A stretch of DNA of 64,000 nucleotides, taken from assembly GCA_024711325.1 (NCBI GenBank), contig JANJTC010000004.1:62001-126000 (forward strand). The letters are read 5' to 3'. This DNA is from Bacteriovoracaceae bacterium. Its GTDB lineage: Bacteria > Bdellovibrionota > Bacteriovoracia > Bacteriovoracales > Bacteriovoracaceae. A program made the position numbers and the translations under genes. The notes under the pieces are model-generated. The model saw only the letters and a program-made list of their open reading frames with translations, did no database searches and was not told where the DNA came from. Positions 15,498 through 24,159 of the stretch are shown piece by piece. Position 1 is the stretch's first letter, and every line of letters begins with the position of its first letter.

Positions 15498-17582
15498 ATG
15501 AAACTATTCTTCATCATACTTACGATTATTCCTTTTCAGCTTCAAGCTTCCATTGCGACAGCACCGGGTTTAAATGCCATCTTGGCGTCTGACAAGCTGA
15601 AGCTTTCCAAGGCAGATCACATCATTGCGGAGCATATGGTGAATATGCTCAGGTTTACTGAGAAAGGTTATATTAACAAGGAAGTGTTGAATAAGGTTTT
15701 AAAGGAAGCTGAAAAATCCAAGCACTTTTCAGTCTTCACTCCCTGGCTTAAAACCATTGATCAGATTTCAAAGATCAGCACCACTTCCGATTTTATAAAT
15801 CATTGTCGTCAGTATTCGGTAAAGAAACAAACTCTCCCCTTGGAAAGAGTGCTGGAAAATGTTCTTGGTAATTATTGTCGCGAAAGAACTCTCGAAGCCA
15901 TTGGCCGTGATATTGATAAGAACAAGGTCTTATCTGATGAGGCCATTCTTTTTATTCAGGAGAATTTAAAGTTTTTCCTGACTAAGAAAAACAAGAAAAA
16001 CTTTGCTTTTTTCATCCAGAGCCAATCCGACCGGCCGGATATTTTAAAACGCCTCTCTCAGGAAGTTACCACTTATAGCGTACGCAATGAGATTGTGCCT
16101 TCTCAGGAAGTCCTGAAAGATATTTTAATTAATGAACAGATTACAAAACTCATTCAAGACAAGGGGTTTAATCCTCTTCAGCATCAGAATGTTTTTTATG
16201 TGGAGTTCGGAAAACTAATCAATCTCGGTTATAAGTCCCTGGATGACAAACCCGTTCTTGCCAAGGTTAAGGATCATTATCAGTTCCTGAAAAACTATCT
16301 TGAACTCAATCAGGATCATTTGCCCGTGGGTTTATGCCTCACTCGTTTAAATGATTTCTCTAAGGCCGTCTTTCGGAATGGATTCAAGGATCTCTCCCGC
16401 GACATTTTTAAATACATTGTTAAAAAGAATAATAAAGAAATCCATGAAGATGCGCTCTTCTTCTATCTGTGGACTTATTTAGCTTCCAATGAATATAAAG
16501 AGGCCCTTAAGCTCGCTAACCTTCATGGGCTGATTAAAAACAGCAAGACCTTAAATGATTCACGCTTAAAGTTCTGGATTGCTTATACCCATGAAAAGCT
16601 GGATCAGAAGTCTGAGGCCATTTCTTTGTATGAAGACATCGTCCTTAATCATCCGCTGACTTATTATGGGATTATGTCGACTAAAAAGCTTCAAACCTTA
16701 AAACCTGAATCGGTTGTCGTTACTTTTTATCATAACTCCGTAAAAACTTCTGACTCGACTAGCTTGGAATTAAAAGATATCGATGATGATTATATTTCCT
16801 CGCTGGTTCGTCTGAAGGCCTGGTCAAAGATTGATTCTGCCAGAATGATGAAGCTAGAATTAAAGCGCCTCAAAAACCACAGCATGCCCTCCTATCTGGT
16901 TAAGCAGGCCACTGAGAAGCAACTCTATCTTAAATCGGATCTCCATTTATTAAATGCCCGAATCATTCAAGATTCTGATAATCACCTGGCAACTTTCCGT
17001 TATATCTATCAGGTGCTGGATAACAAAGAGGTTATTTTTAACCGACAGGTTTTGGAAATTCTCTACCCAAAACCCTATCTGAATGTTCTGACCAAAGCTT
17101 TGAATAAGGATTCACTGGATCCCATCATCGTTCTTTCTCTCATTCGTCAGGAGTCCGTGTTTAATCCCCTGGCCCGTTCACGGGTTGGAGCAAGAGGCCT
17201 CATGCAACTCATGCCAACCACGGCACGTCACATGCGAAGGAACGTCAGAGATAAACATCTCGTAGATCCAAAGATTAATATTGAATTAGGAACCAAGTAC
17301 TTTAAAGGTTTAACGAAGCGCTATGATGGCAACCTCGTTTATGTTCTATCCGCTTACAATGCCGGAGAATCCAGAGTTGAGCGATGGAAGAGCCTTTATT
17401 TTGATTCTGATGAAACGATACTAAAAAACATCGAAGCGATCCCATTTCTGGAAACCCGGAACTATGTGAAGCTGATTTTCAGGAATATATTCTTTTATAA
17501 ACTACTGGTAGAAAAAAAAGAGCTCGCAGATTCCCGCGAGCCCAATAAGATATTTGATGTCAATTTAGGTTTTACACATTGA
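15498..17582 (+). CDS. Slt70-like soluble lytic transglycosylase
   Basis: 694 residues. The signal peptide ends near QLQASIA. The long middle part (about 30-520) is alpha-helical, as in the Slt superhelical domain, with a TPR-like stretch near 300-390. The C-terminal lysozyme-like domain has catalytic Glu552 (LIRQESVFNP), GARGLMQLMPTTA, LGTKYFKGL and AYNAGESRVERW. It cleaves the MurNAc-GlcNAc bond of peptidoglycan in the periplasm, forming 1,6-anhydro ends. The end of the gene overlaps convergently with ychF by 11 bp and contains the ychF-side terminator. Confidence 0.93.
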   Translation: MKLFFIILTIIPFQLQASIATAPGLNAILASDKLKLSKADHIIAEHMVNMLRFTEKGYINKEVLNKVLKEAEKSKHFSVFTPWLKTIDQISKISTTSDFINHCRQYSVKKQTLPLERVLENVLGNYCRERTLEAIGRDIDKNKVLSDEAILFIQENLKFFLTKKNKKNFAFFIQSQSDRPDILKRLSQEVTTYSVRNEIVPSQEVLKDILINEQITKLIQDKGFNPLQHQNVFYVEFGKLINLGYKSLDDKPVLAKVKDHYQFLKNYLELNQDHLPVGLCLTRLNDFSKAVFRNGFKDLSRDIFKYIVKKNNKEIHEDALFFYLWTYLASNEYKEALKLANLHGLIKNSKTLNDSRLKFWIAYTHEKLDQKSEAISLYEDIVLNHPLTYYGIMSTKKLQTLKPESVVVTFYHNSVKTSDSTSLELKDIDDDYISSLVRLKAWSKIDSARMMKLELKRLKNHSMPSYLVKQATEKQLYLKSDLHLLNARIIQDSDNHLATFRYIYQVLDNKEVIFNRQVLEILYPKPYLNVLTKALNKDSLDPIIVLSLIRQESVFNPLARSRVGARGLMQLMPTTARHMRRNVRDKHLVDPKINIELGTKYFKGLTKRYDGNLVYVLSAYNAGESRVERWKSLYFDSDETILKNIEAIPFLETRNYVKLIFRNIFFYKLLVEKKELADSREPNKIFDVNLGFTH
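17511..17541 (-). terminator. intrinsic terminator of the tRNA-Gln/prs/pth/ychF unit, inside the slt coding region
   Basis: Minus strand: GCTCGC, 8-nt loop, GCGAGC, then TCTTTTTTTT. It lies 31 bp past the ychF stop codon and entirely within the last codons of the convergent transglycosylase gene. Confidence 0.75.
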
Positions 17583-18681
17583 ACTTGAAGTGGATGACGT
17601 CCCCGTCTTTCACTTCATATTCTTTCCCTTCCATTTTGAACTTACCAGCTTCTTTTACCTTTGCTTCCGATCCGTAAGTAAACAGATCATTGCAGTGATA
17701 AACTTCCGCCTTAATGAAGCCTCTTTCAAAATCAGAGTGAATCACCCCGGCAGCTTGAGGCGCCTTGGCCCCTTTCGGGAAAGTCCAGGCACGAACCTCT
17801 TTAACGCCAGCAGTGAAGTAAGTGTACATATCCAGCATGCTGTAACCCGCTCGGATCATTTTAGATAATCCAGATTCTTCAATCCCGATATCTTTTAAGA
17901 AAGCTTCTTTTTCTTCCTGAGATTCCAATGCAGCAATTTCAGATTCAATCTTCCCGCAAATCGTAATGACTTGTGAGCCTTCTTTAGCGGCAATTTCTTT
18001 AACTTGTTTGACGTATTCGTTTTCTTCTAAAAGATTCGACTCATCGACGTTACAAACATAAAGAACTTTCTTCATGGTGATCAAATGAAGGTCAGAAATG
18101 GCATCAATCTCATCAGCATCCAGTGGAAGTGAACGAGCAGGCAGACCCTCTTCTAAAGTCTTAACCAGTCTCTCCAAAATCGGCTTAGAGATTTTGGCTT
18201 TTTCCTGAATCTTTTTATCTTGCGACTTTAAGTACTTGTCCAAAGTCTGGATACGTTTAGTCACTGACTCAAGGTCGGCCAGCGCCAACTCAATATTAAT
18301 CACTTCAATATCTGAAACTGGATCTACTTTACCGGCAACGTGAACGATATCCGGATCTTCGAAACAACGAACCACATGACAGATGGCCCCAACTTGACGG
18401 ATGTGGCCCAGGAATTGGTTACCCAAACCTTCACCTTTTGAGGCACCTTTAACCAGGCCCGCGATATCCACGAATTCAGTTACGGCCGGAATCAATTTTT
18501 CCGGACCCACGATTTTGGCAATTTTTTCTAAACGCTCATCAGGAACATGAACGATCCCGACGTTTGGTTCAATGGTACAGAAAGGGTAATTGGCGGCTTC
18601 GGCAGGTGCCGACGTTAATGCCGAGAAAATTGTCGACTTACCCACATTTGGTAAACCCACAATTCCACAATTCATACCCAT
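17572..18681 (-). CDS. ychF: ribosome-binding ATPase YchF
   Basis: 369 residues, full length for the family. The G1 motif GLPNVGKST is at about 8-16 and the G3 region is VDIAGLVKGASKGEGLGNQFL. The G4 motif is NVDE rather than NKxD, the feature that makes YchF prefer ATP over GTP. The C-terminal TGS domain (TAGVKEVRAWTFPKG... to HFKFNV) completes it. It binds the ribosome and acts in translation and stress response. AGGAG lies before the ATG. Last gene of the prs-pth-ychF unit. Confidence 0.97.
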   Translation of the reverse strand: MGMNCGIVGLPNVGKSTIFSALTSAPAEAANYPFCTIEPNVGIVHVPDERLEKIAKIVGPEKLIPAVTEFVDIAGLVKGASKGEGLGNQFLGHIRQVGAICHVVRCFEDPDIVHVAGKVDPVSDIEVINIELALADLESVTKRIQTLDKYLKSQDKKIQEKAKISKPILERLVKTLEEGLPARSLPLDADEIDAISDLHLITMKKVLYVCNVDESNLLEENEYVKQVKEIAAKEGSQVITICGKIESEIAALESQEEKEAFLKDIGIEESGLSKMIRAGYSMLDMYTYFTAGVKEVRAWTFPKGAKAPQAAGVIHSDFERGFIKAEVYHCNDLFTYGSEAKVKEAGKFKMEGKEYEVKDGDVIHFKFNV

Positions 18682-18689
18682 AAATACTC

Positions 18690-19253
18690 CTAAGCTAAAA
18701 GATTCTTCTTATTGTAAATTCCGACTTTGTTTAATCCATCTACCATAGCGGTAAGCATTGGGTCATGCAATTTCTGGAGTAAGAGAGGCAATTGTATCTG
18801 CTCATCTTTACCAAAAGGGCCCAAAACCCAATTGGAAACGTCTCCATGTGGTGGACGACCTATTCCAACTCGCATCCGGGCAAAATCATTAGTACCCAGT
18901 TGGGCCGCAATGGACTTTAGTCCATTATGTCCGGCCAACCCCCCACCCATCTTGAAATGAACCTGACCAAAAGGAATATCCAGTTCATCATGGATGACTA
19001 AAATCTCTGAGGGTGCGATCTTAAAGAAGGCCGCCATCGGCTGGACGGATTCCCCTGAGAGATTCATAAACGTCTGGGGTTTTAAGGCGTAATATCTCTG
19101 ATTTTTATAAGTGCCTTCAGCGTAAAGGCCCTTAAATTTTGACTTCCAATTAGTGAACAGCGGTGAACTATCCAGCAACATCCAGGCAATATTGTGCTTA
19201 GTCTCAGCGTACTGAGGTCCTGGATTTCCTACACCAACAACCAGTTGAAACAT
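18690..19253 (-). CDS. pth: peptidyl-tRNA hydrolase
   Basis: 187 residues. Characteristic motifs: VGVGNPGPQYAETKHN with the catalytic His at about 21, FMNLSGES, IHDELDIPFG and GGGLAGHNGLKSI. It releases the peptide from peptidyl-tRNA that has dropped off the ribosome. It starts 1 bp after prs ends and has no strong ribosome site of its own, so it is probably translated by coupling. In many bacteria rplY (ribosomal protein bL25/Ctc) lies between prs and pth; here it is missing. Confidence 0.97.
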   Translation of the reverse strand: MFQLVVGVGNPGPQYAETKHNIAWMLLDSSPLFTNWKSKFKGLYAEGTYKNQRYYALKPQTFMNLSGESVQPMAAFFKIAPSEILVIHDELDIPFGQVHFKMGGGLAGHNGLKSIAAQLGTNDFARMRVGIGRPPHGDVSNWVLGPFGKDEQIQLPLLLQKLHDPMLTAMVDGLNKVGIYNKKNLLA

Positions 19254-19254
19254 A

Positions 19255-20199
19255 TTAGATGAAAAGTGAGCTCACCGAATCATGATTAAATGTTCGGTGA
19301 ATGGCCTTCGCCAGAATGTCAGCAGTAGTGACGACTTTAATTTTATCCAGTTTTCTGGCCTTTTCCGAAAGAGGAATGGTGTCAGTAACTAAAACGGCTT
19401 CAAGTTCTTCACACTCAGCAATTCGCTGAATGGCAGGATCAGAGAAAACCGGATGTGTAGCAGCGGCATAAATACGTCGGGCCCCATTCTTCCGAAGGGC
19501 CTTAGCGGCCTGAACCAAAGTTCCAGCGGTGTCGATCATGTCATCAATGATAATACAATCTTTGCCATTCACATCTCCGATGACATTCATCGCTTCAGCG
19601 ACATTGGGACCAGTTCGGCGTTTATCAATAAGTGCCAGATCGGCTTCCAATTTTTTAGCATAATGACGAACCCGCTCAACTCCACCAGCATCGGGAGAAA
19701 CAGTTATTAAGTTCGTTAAATCGAGATTTTTTTGAACATAATCCAGTAGCACCGGAGAGGCGAAAATATTGTCAAACGGGATATTAAAAAAGCCCTGAAT
19801 CTGGCCCGCGTGAAGATCCATCGTTACCACTCGGGTAGCTCCGGCCACGGTCATCATATCAGCGACTAATTTAGCGGTAATCGGAGTTCGGGGAGCGCCC
19901 TTTCGATCCTGACGGGAATAACCATAATGCGGAACAACGGCAGTAATTGAGTTGGCCGAAGCACGCTTCAGAGCATCCACAATAATCAGGAGTTCCATTA
20001 AATTTTCATTTACGGGAGCGCAGGTTGATTGGATAACAAACACATCAGCACCGCGAACGTTCTTTTCCATTTCGCAGTAAATTTCGCCATTAGCGAATCG
20101 TCTGATCTGGGGATTGACTAGAGGGACATCGAGAAATTCAGAGATCTTCTTGGAGAGGGTAGGGTTTGAGGTGCCCGAGACTAATACCATTCGTCTCAC
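19255..20199 (-). CDS. prs: ribose-phosphate pyrophosphokinase
   Basis: 314 residues from a GTG start at 20199, which has AAAGGAG at the right distance; the ATG three codons later is less well placed. Motifs: RRFANGEIYCEM, HYGYSRQDRKG, the metal-binding DLHAGQIQGFF and the PRPP loop IIDDMIDTAGTL. It makes PRPP from ribose 5-phosphate and ATP for nucleotide, histidine, tryptophan and NAD synthesis. It lies just after tRNA-Gln and is probably on the same transcript. Confidence 0.97.
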   Translation of the reverse strand: MRRMVLVSGTSNPTLSKKISEFLDVPLVNPQIRRFANGEIYCEMEKNVRGADVFVIQSTCAPVNENLMELLIIVDALKRASANSITAVVPHYGYSRQDRKGAPRTPITAKLVADMMTVAGATRVVTMDLHAGQIQGFFNIPFDNIFASPVLLDYVQKNLDLTNLITVSPDAGGVERVRHYAKKLEADLALIDKRRTGPNVAEAMNVIGDVNGKDCIIIDDMIDTAGTLVQAAKALRKNGARRIYAAATHPVFSDPAIQRIAECEELEAVLVTDTIPLSEKARKLDKIKVVTTADILAKAIHRTFNHDSVSSLFI

Positions 20200-20232
20200 T
20201 CTGAACTCCTTTGAAGAATCAACTTCAAAAAG

Positions 20233-20307
20233 TGGTAGGGGTGGCAGGGTTCGAACCTGCGTATGGCAGAATCAAAATCTGCTGACTTACCACTTGTCGA
20301 CACCCCT
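20233..20307 (-). tRNA. tRNA-Gln (anticodon TTG)
   Basis: On the minus strand the 7-bp acceptor stem AGGGGTG/CACCCCT is followed by discriminator A and an encoded CCA. T8, a D arm (GAC...GTC with GTGGTAA loop), the anticodon stem CAGA/TCTG with loop TTTTGAT (anticodon TTG) and the T arm GCAGG-TTCGAAC-CCTGC are all present. The anticodon TTG reads glutamine codons CAA/CAG. It lies upstream of prs and downstream of a strong promoter. Confidence 0.95.
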
Positions 20308-20332
20308 ACAAAATCTTTTAAACGTTCAAAGG

Positions 20333-20361
20333 AATATAGATTAATCCAGCCTTTTTTGCAA
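20333..20361 (-). promoter_or_regulatory. promoter of tRNA-Gln and prs
   Basis: On the minus strand TTGCAA (-35, at 20356-20361), a 17-bp spacer, then TATATT (-10, at 20333-20338). Transcription would start near 20326, about 19 bp before the tRNA 5' end. This is one of the two best sigma70-type promoters in the window. Confidence 0.75.
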
Positions 20362-20484
20362 GTCATCCAAAAACAGTTTTTATCTTTTTTGACCGGGATG
20401 ATTGGACACTTTCTTGGGGATTACTTATAGTTTTTTAATAAAATTTAACTCTGGTACTCTGAACCAGATCACCAAGGAAAACCT

Positions 20485-21954
20485 GTGACCTTCAAAAGTT
20501 TTCGCGCCTCAAGCGTTTTAGTTGTTTCTGCACTGAGCATCAATTCGGCCATGGCCCTTCCCATCGACTGGACCGGGGTTTTTGGTGCTGATACTCATAC
20601 AATCAGCAATTTCTGTCGAACCAACGATAATGTGACCAAAGGAACCCCTCGTACCGGCACCCAAGGAATTGATACCGTAGACTGCGGCGCCAGTTTTCAG
20701 ACTTATACGCTAAGGTTAAATCCCAATATCATCATTAATGATGCCGTCACTTTAAAAGGTGAGCTTTCTTCCGGTTACCTGCGTGGTGGTTTTGCTGGTG
20801 GGGATTCGGCCAATAATGCTGATGGTTCTGCCAATAATTCTTATTTCTTCACCACTCCGGCCCAAAGAAGCACGTTAAACGTAAATCAAATGTACATGGA
20901 ACTTTATGCTGATACGGCCCTGGTAAAAATTGGTCGTATGTCCCGTCATTACGGAATGGGCATGGTTTTTGATAACGGGAGTGATCCATGGGATCGTTTT
21001 TTAACCATGTATGATGGTGTTCAGGCCGAAATGAAAATCGGTAACTTCAGTGTAATGCCTTATTACGCCAAGATTTCTAGTTATGATGATCAAAATGCAA
21101 AAGATGCTCCTGCAGGCAATTTTGATGTGAGAGAACTAGGACTGGTCGCTCAGTACGATAATAAAAACAGCGATTTCGTCGCAAGTGTTCTTTACGCTAA
21201 ACGCTCATCAGAAAGAAGAAACACTCTTTATAATTCCGGCACCACCACGACTGATACAGATTCAAGAGGCAAAACAGAAGTAACCGTGATCGAGCCATAC
21301 CTTGCCAAACGTTGGAACAAGCTTAAGCTCGAGGCCGAAGCTTCCATCCAAAGCGGTGACTACGGAAATGTTTATTCTCAGACAGAAGAATCAAAACTTT
21401 CGGCCCAAGCTTATATCGTTCAAGCTAAGTATGATCTCAACCCTAAATGGGATATGGGAGTGCTGGCAGGCCAAGTTTCTGGCGATAAAGGTGACAGCAA
21501 TAAATTTGAGGCCACTTACCTTCACCCGAACTTTCATGTGGCCGATTTGATGTTCCGTTATAATTACGCTGCTTTCAATGAAGGTGGAAAATCCATCTTT
21601 GATTCATCTATCGCTAATGCCCGCTTTTTTAAATTCTACGGAAATTATAAAACCGATAAGTGGACATGGAAGGGTGCTTTAATTCTAGCCAATGCACTGG
21701 AAACGGCAGATGCTGGAAAAAACTCTTATCATCATGAAGAGAACTATCGTTTTGCAGCGACTGAAAAACAAGCTGATGATTACGGTTATGAAGTGGACTT
21801 CGGTTTTGACTACCGTTGGAATCCCAATGTCACAATCAGTGGTTATTATGGTTACTGGTTTGTGGGTGATTACTACGCTTTCACCAACACCGCGGACGAG
21901 CTTTCTATTTCTAACGTCCACGGCGGTGGTTTAAGAGCGACTCTCGAATTCTAA
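20485..21954 (+). CDS. outer-membrane porin-like beta-barrel protein
   Basis: 489 residues from a GTG start with AAGGAAAA upstream. A signal peptide ends at about SAMALP, then alternating hydrophobic strands with aromatic girdles run throughout (for example NQMYMELYADTALVKIGRMS, VTISGYYGYWFVGDYYAF) to a final LRATLEF, an aromatic last residue as usual for BAM substrates. The phrase RMSRHYGMGMVFDNGSDPWDRF recalls porins of the Bdellovibrio group. Probably a pore or channel; its substrate is unknown. It converges on the next gene with only 6 bp between. Confidence 0.8.
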   Translation: MTFKSFRASSVLVVSALSINSAMALPIDWTGVFGADTHTISNFCRTNDNVTKGTPRTGTQGIDTVDCGASFQTYTLRLNPNIIINDAVTLKGELSSGYLRGGFAGGDSANNADGSANNSYFFTTPAQRSTLNVNQMYMELYADTALVKIGRMSRHYGMGMVFDNGSDPWDRFLTMYDGVQAEMKIGNFSVMPYYAKISSYDDQNAKDAPAGNFDVRELGLVAQYDNKNSDFVASVLYAKRSSERRNTLYNSGTTTTDTDSRGKTEVTVIEPYLAKRWNKLKLEAEASIQSGDYGNVYSQTEESKLSAQAYIVQAKYDLNPKWDMGVLAGQVSGDKGDSNKFEATYLHPNFHVADLMFRYNYAAFNEGGKSIFDSSIANARFFKFYGNYKTDKWTWKGALILANALETADAGKNSYHHEENYRFAATEKQADDYGYEVDFGFDYRWNPNVTISGYYGYWFVGDYYAFTNTADELSISNVHGGGLRATLEF

Positions 21955-21960
21955 TTTTTT

Positions 21961-24090
21961 TTAGCGGCCGTACATAGAATACATATTGTATGACTGGTAC
22001 GGCTGCTGCCAATATCCTTGCTGTTGATTGTACATGTAAGGATTCTGTGGTTGCTGCTGTTGCATGCCTGCTCCCCCACTCCAATTAAAACTATACCCAC
22101 CTTGCTGCTGAGGATATCCATACTGGCCATAGGCCTGCTGGCCCATAACTGGCCGTTGCTGATTCATATAAGGATTCTGCGGCTGCATGAACATATTTTG
22201 CTGCTGATAGGGATTCACCGGATACTGATACTGCTGCGGAGTCATCTGGGCCTGCTGCTGCGGAACTCCCGGACCCTGATTGTAGTTAAAAGTATAGGCG
22301 TGATTATCCTGGGCACGAGGAGTTGGTGAAACAGTATCTACTTCCGGAGTTGGAGTTGTCTCAGCGGTTTCAACCGGAACTTCTTCTCCATTCTGAGCGG
22401 CCACATAACGGCGACCTTGGGCTTCTAGCTCGGCATATTCCTTGGCCTTAGCATCGTATTCACTCGCTCTTTCTGTATCAACTTTATTGTAATGGGCCAG
22501 CAAGGCCTGGAGTTCCTGGACTCTCTCCGCTGTGTCTTGAATACACTTCTGGGCATTTCTCCAGTACTTGTAACAGTAGCCATTTGGTTGTTGAACTCGC
22601 TGGTATTCACTTTGAATTTCCGCAGTGAAGTTCTGAGTTCTGACTTGAATGTTACTTCGCATTCTCTGGGCGAGACTGTTGTAGTAGTCAGCTTTACCTG
22701 ATGATTGTCCGGTTTTGTATTCATAACGTTCTTTTTCAGATTCAAGTTGTTCCTTGAACATTGCTCGACCAGACGCCACTTTTTGAGCGGCGAGGCTCGG
22801 GGTCATGACCATGTTGTTCTGTTTGGAACCCAGATTTTGGTGAGCATCCATCACGATTAAAATTCCATTTAACTTTTCAGCTTCTTCAAATCTGCCATCG
22901 TCCAGAAGCTTTCGGGTATGAACGGCAGTGAAGTAAGGTTTTTGTTTTAAGGCTTTAATTTGTGAAAGAACTGCTCGGAGTTCTTCTTGTTTGGCCTTTT
23001 TAGCATCACCTTCGAGTTCAATCATTTGGTCATAGATACTATTGGCCAGTTCTACTTTCGGGGTCACAATATATCTTTCAAAATCAGACAGAACTTTTAG
23101 ATCTTCCTCGGTGTATTTTCCGGATTGCACGGCCACGGCCGCTTTTTTAGCAGCTTCCAGAATTAAACGATCGCGGATGTCACCAAGTTCCATGGAATAG
23201 GTTTCATACTTTTCTATAAAGTCAGCAAGCTTATGGTACTCATCAACCTTACATTCTTTTAACTTCGAAGCTTCCGCATCCAGACGCTCTTTTTCTGCAT
23301 CTTCAAAAGTCAGAAGCGTTTTAATTTGGGGATGGGCAGTCTCATAACGATCACAGCTATCAACGTACTCCAGAGCGTACTTAGGTTTTACTTGATTTGA
23401 TGATGGGCCATGGGCAAGGAAAAGAATCTTGCCAGAATGCTCCAATCCTGAAAACTTTTCTTTAATGGGTGCATTGTAAATGGCACCTGGAACCACTTTA
23501 CCGTTTTCAACCACACCGGACTTTTGCAAACACTCTTCAAATCCTTTCAATGTGGGTTTAAAGTTCATAGGTTTGAAATCCTGGAACTCACCATTTTTTA
23601 CTTTGGCGACATCATAACTACAGCCAGTGGGAGAACAATCTTTACCTTCTTTAATCGCCACCTCTATGGCATAGGCCTTTTGTCCCTGAATTTCAGGCTG
23701 CTTTAATCTCCACTCAAGCATGGAAGAACAGTTACCAATCATATCAGCGGCCGTGACAGCTAAAGTCCCAGCACGAGGATCATGCACTAAATCGAGCTTG
23801 GCATTTTTTTCCTGAATCAAAGAAATCACATAGGCCAGAGGCAATGAGGTTTGATCTTTTTCAGTACACATTGAACTTGATGAAGAAACACTTCCCGAAG
23901 AAGGTTTAACATCCGGTTTAGAATTTATATTTGAACCTGGAGTTGCCACTCCACCGGAAGTTTGAGGTCCTCCACTACTGGGCGTTTTTAAAGTCTCTTG
24001 ATACTGACTCAATGTCGATAGCATCGATTGTGCTTGGACAAATGTGGGCATAGTAATAAGAGCTAGCATCAAGATTGAAAGCTTTTTCAT
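21961..24090 (-). CDS. exported coiled-coil protein with Gln/Tyr/Pro-rich prion-like tail
   Basis: 709 residues from the ATG at 24090 (MKKLSILML), chosen because TGAGGATATT stands before it and a signal peptide follows directly; an extension to 24123 would bury the signal. After a Ser/Gly-rich linker there is a cysteine-containing middle domain (about 60-270), then long charged helices that are probably coiled coil (about 270-590). The last 110 residues are rich in Gln, Tyr, Asn, Pro, Met and Gly with repeated NPY/QQQ units (NPYMYNQQQGYWQQPYQ). No family recognised. Likely periplasmic or secreted. Confidence 0.8.
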   Translation of the reverse strand: MKKLSILMLALITMPTFVQAQSMLSTLSQYQETLKTPSSGGPQTSGGVATPGSNINSKPDVKPSSGSVSSSSSMCTEKDQTSLPLAYVISLIQEKNAKLDLVHDPRAGTLAVTAADMIGNCSSMLEWRLKQPEIQGQKAYAIEVAIKEGKDCSPTGCSYDVAKVKNGEFQDFKPMNFKPTLKGFEECLQKSGVVENGKVVPGAIYNAPIKEKFSGLEHSGKILFLAHGPSSNQVKPKYALEYVDSCDRYETAHPQIKTLLTFEDAEKERLDAEASKLKECKVDEYHKLADFIEKYETYSMELGDIRDRLILEAAKKAAVAVQSGKYTEEDLKVLSDFERYIVTPKVELANSIYDQMIELEGDAKKAKQEELRAVLSQIKALKQKPYFTAVHTRKLLDDGRFEEAEKLNGILIVMDAHQNLGSKQNNMVMTPSLAAQKVASGRAMFKEQLESEKERYEYKTGQSSGKADYYNSLAQRMRSNIQVRTQNFTAEIQSEYQRVQQPNGYCYKYWRNAQKCIQDTAERVQELQALLAHYNKVDTERASEYDAKAKEYAELEAQGRRYVAAQNGEEVPVETAETTPTPEVDTVSPTPRAQDNHAYTFNYNQGPGVPQQQAQMTPQQYQYPVNPYQQQNMFMQPQNPYMNQQRPVMGQQAYGQYGYPQQQGGYSFNWSGGAGMQQQQPQNPYMYNQQQGYWQQPYQSYNMYSMYGR

Positions 24091-24159
24091 AATATCCTCA
24101 AGGCAGAAGTTGAGTCTTCTCACCTTCTATTCGGATTGGAAGCCTTGAAACTTAAGCAG

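Noticed and set aside
22018..22329. 103-codon plus-strand ORF opposite the Gln-rich tail
   Set aside because: It is a reverse-strand shadow of CAG/CAA-type repeats (Leu/His/Ile-rich translation) with no independent support.
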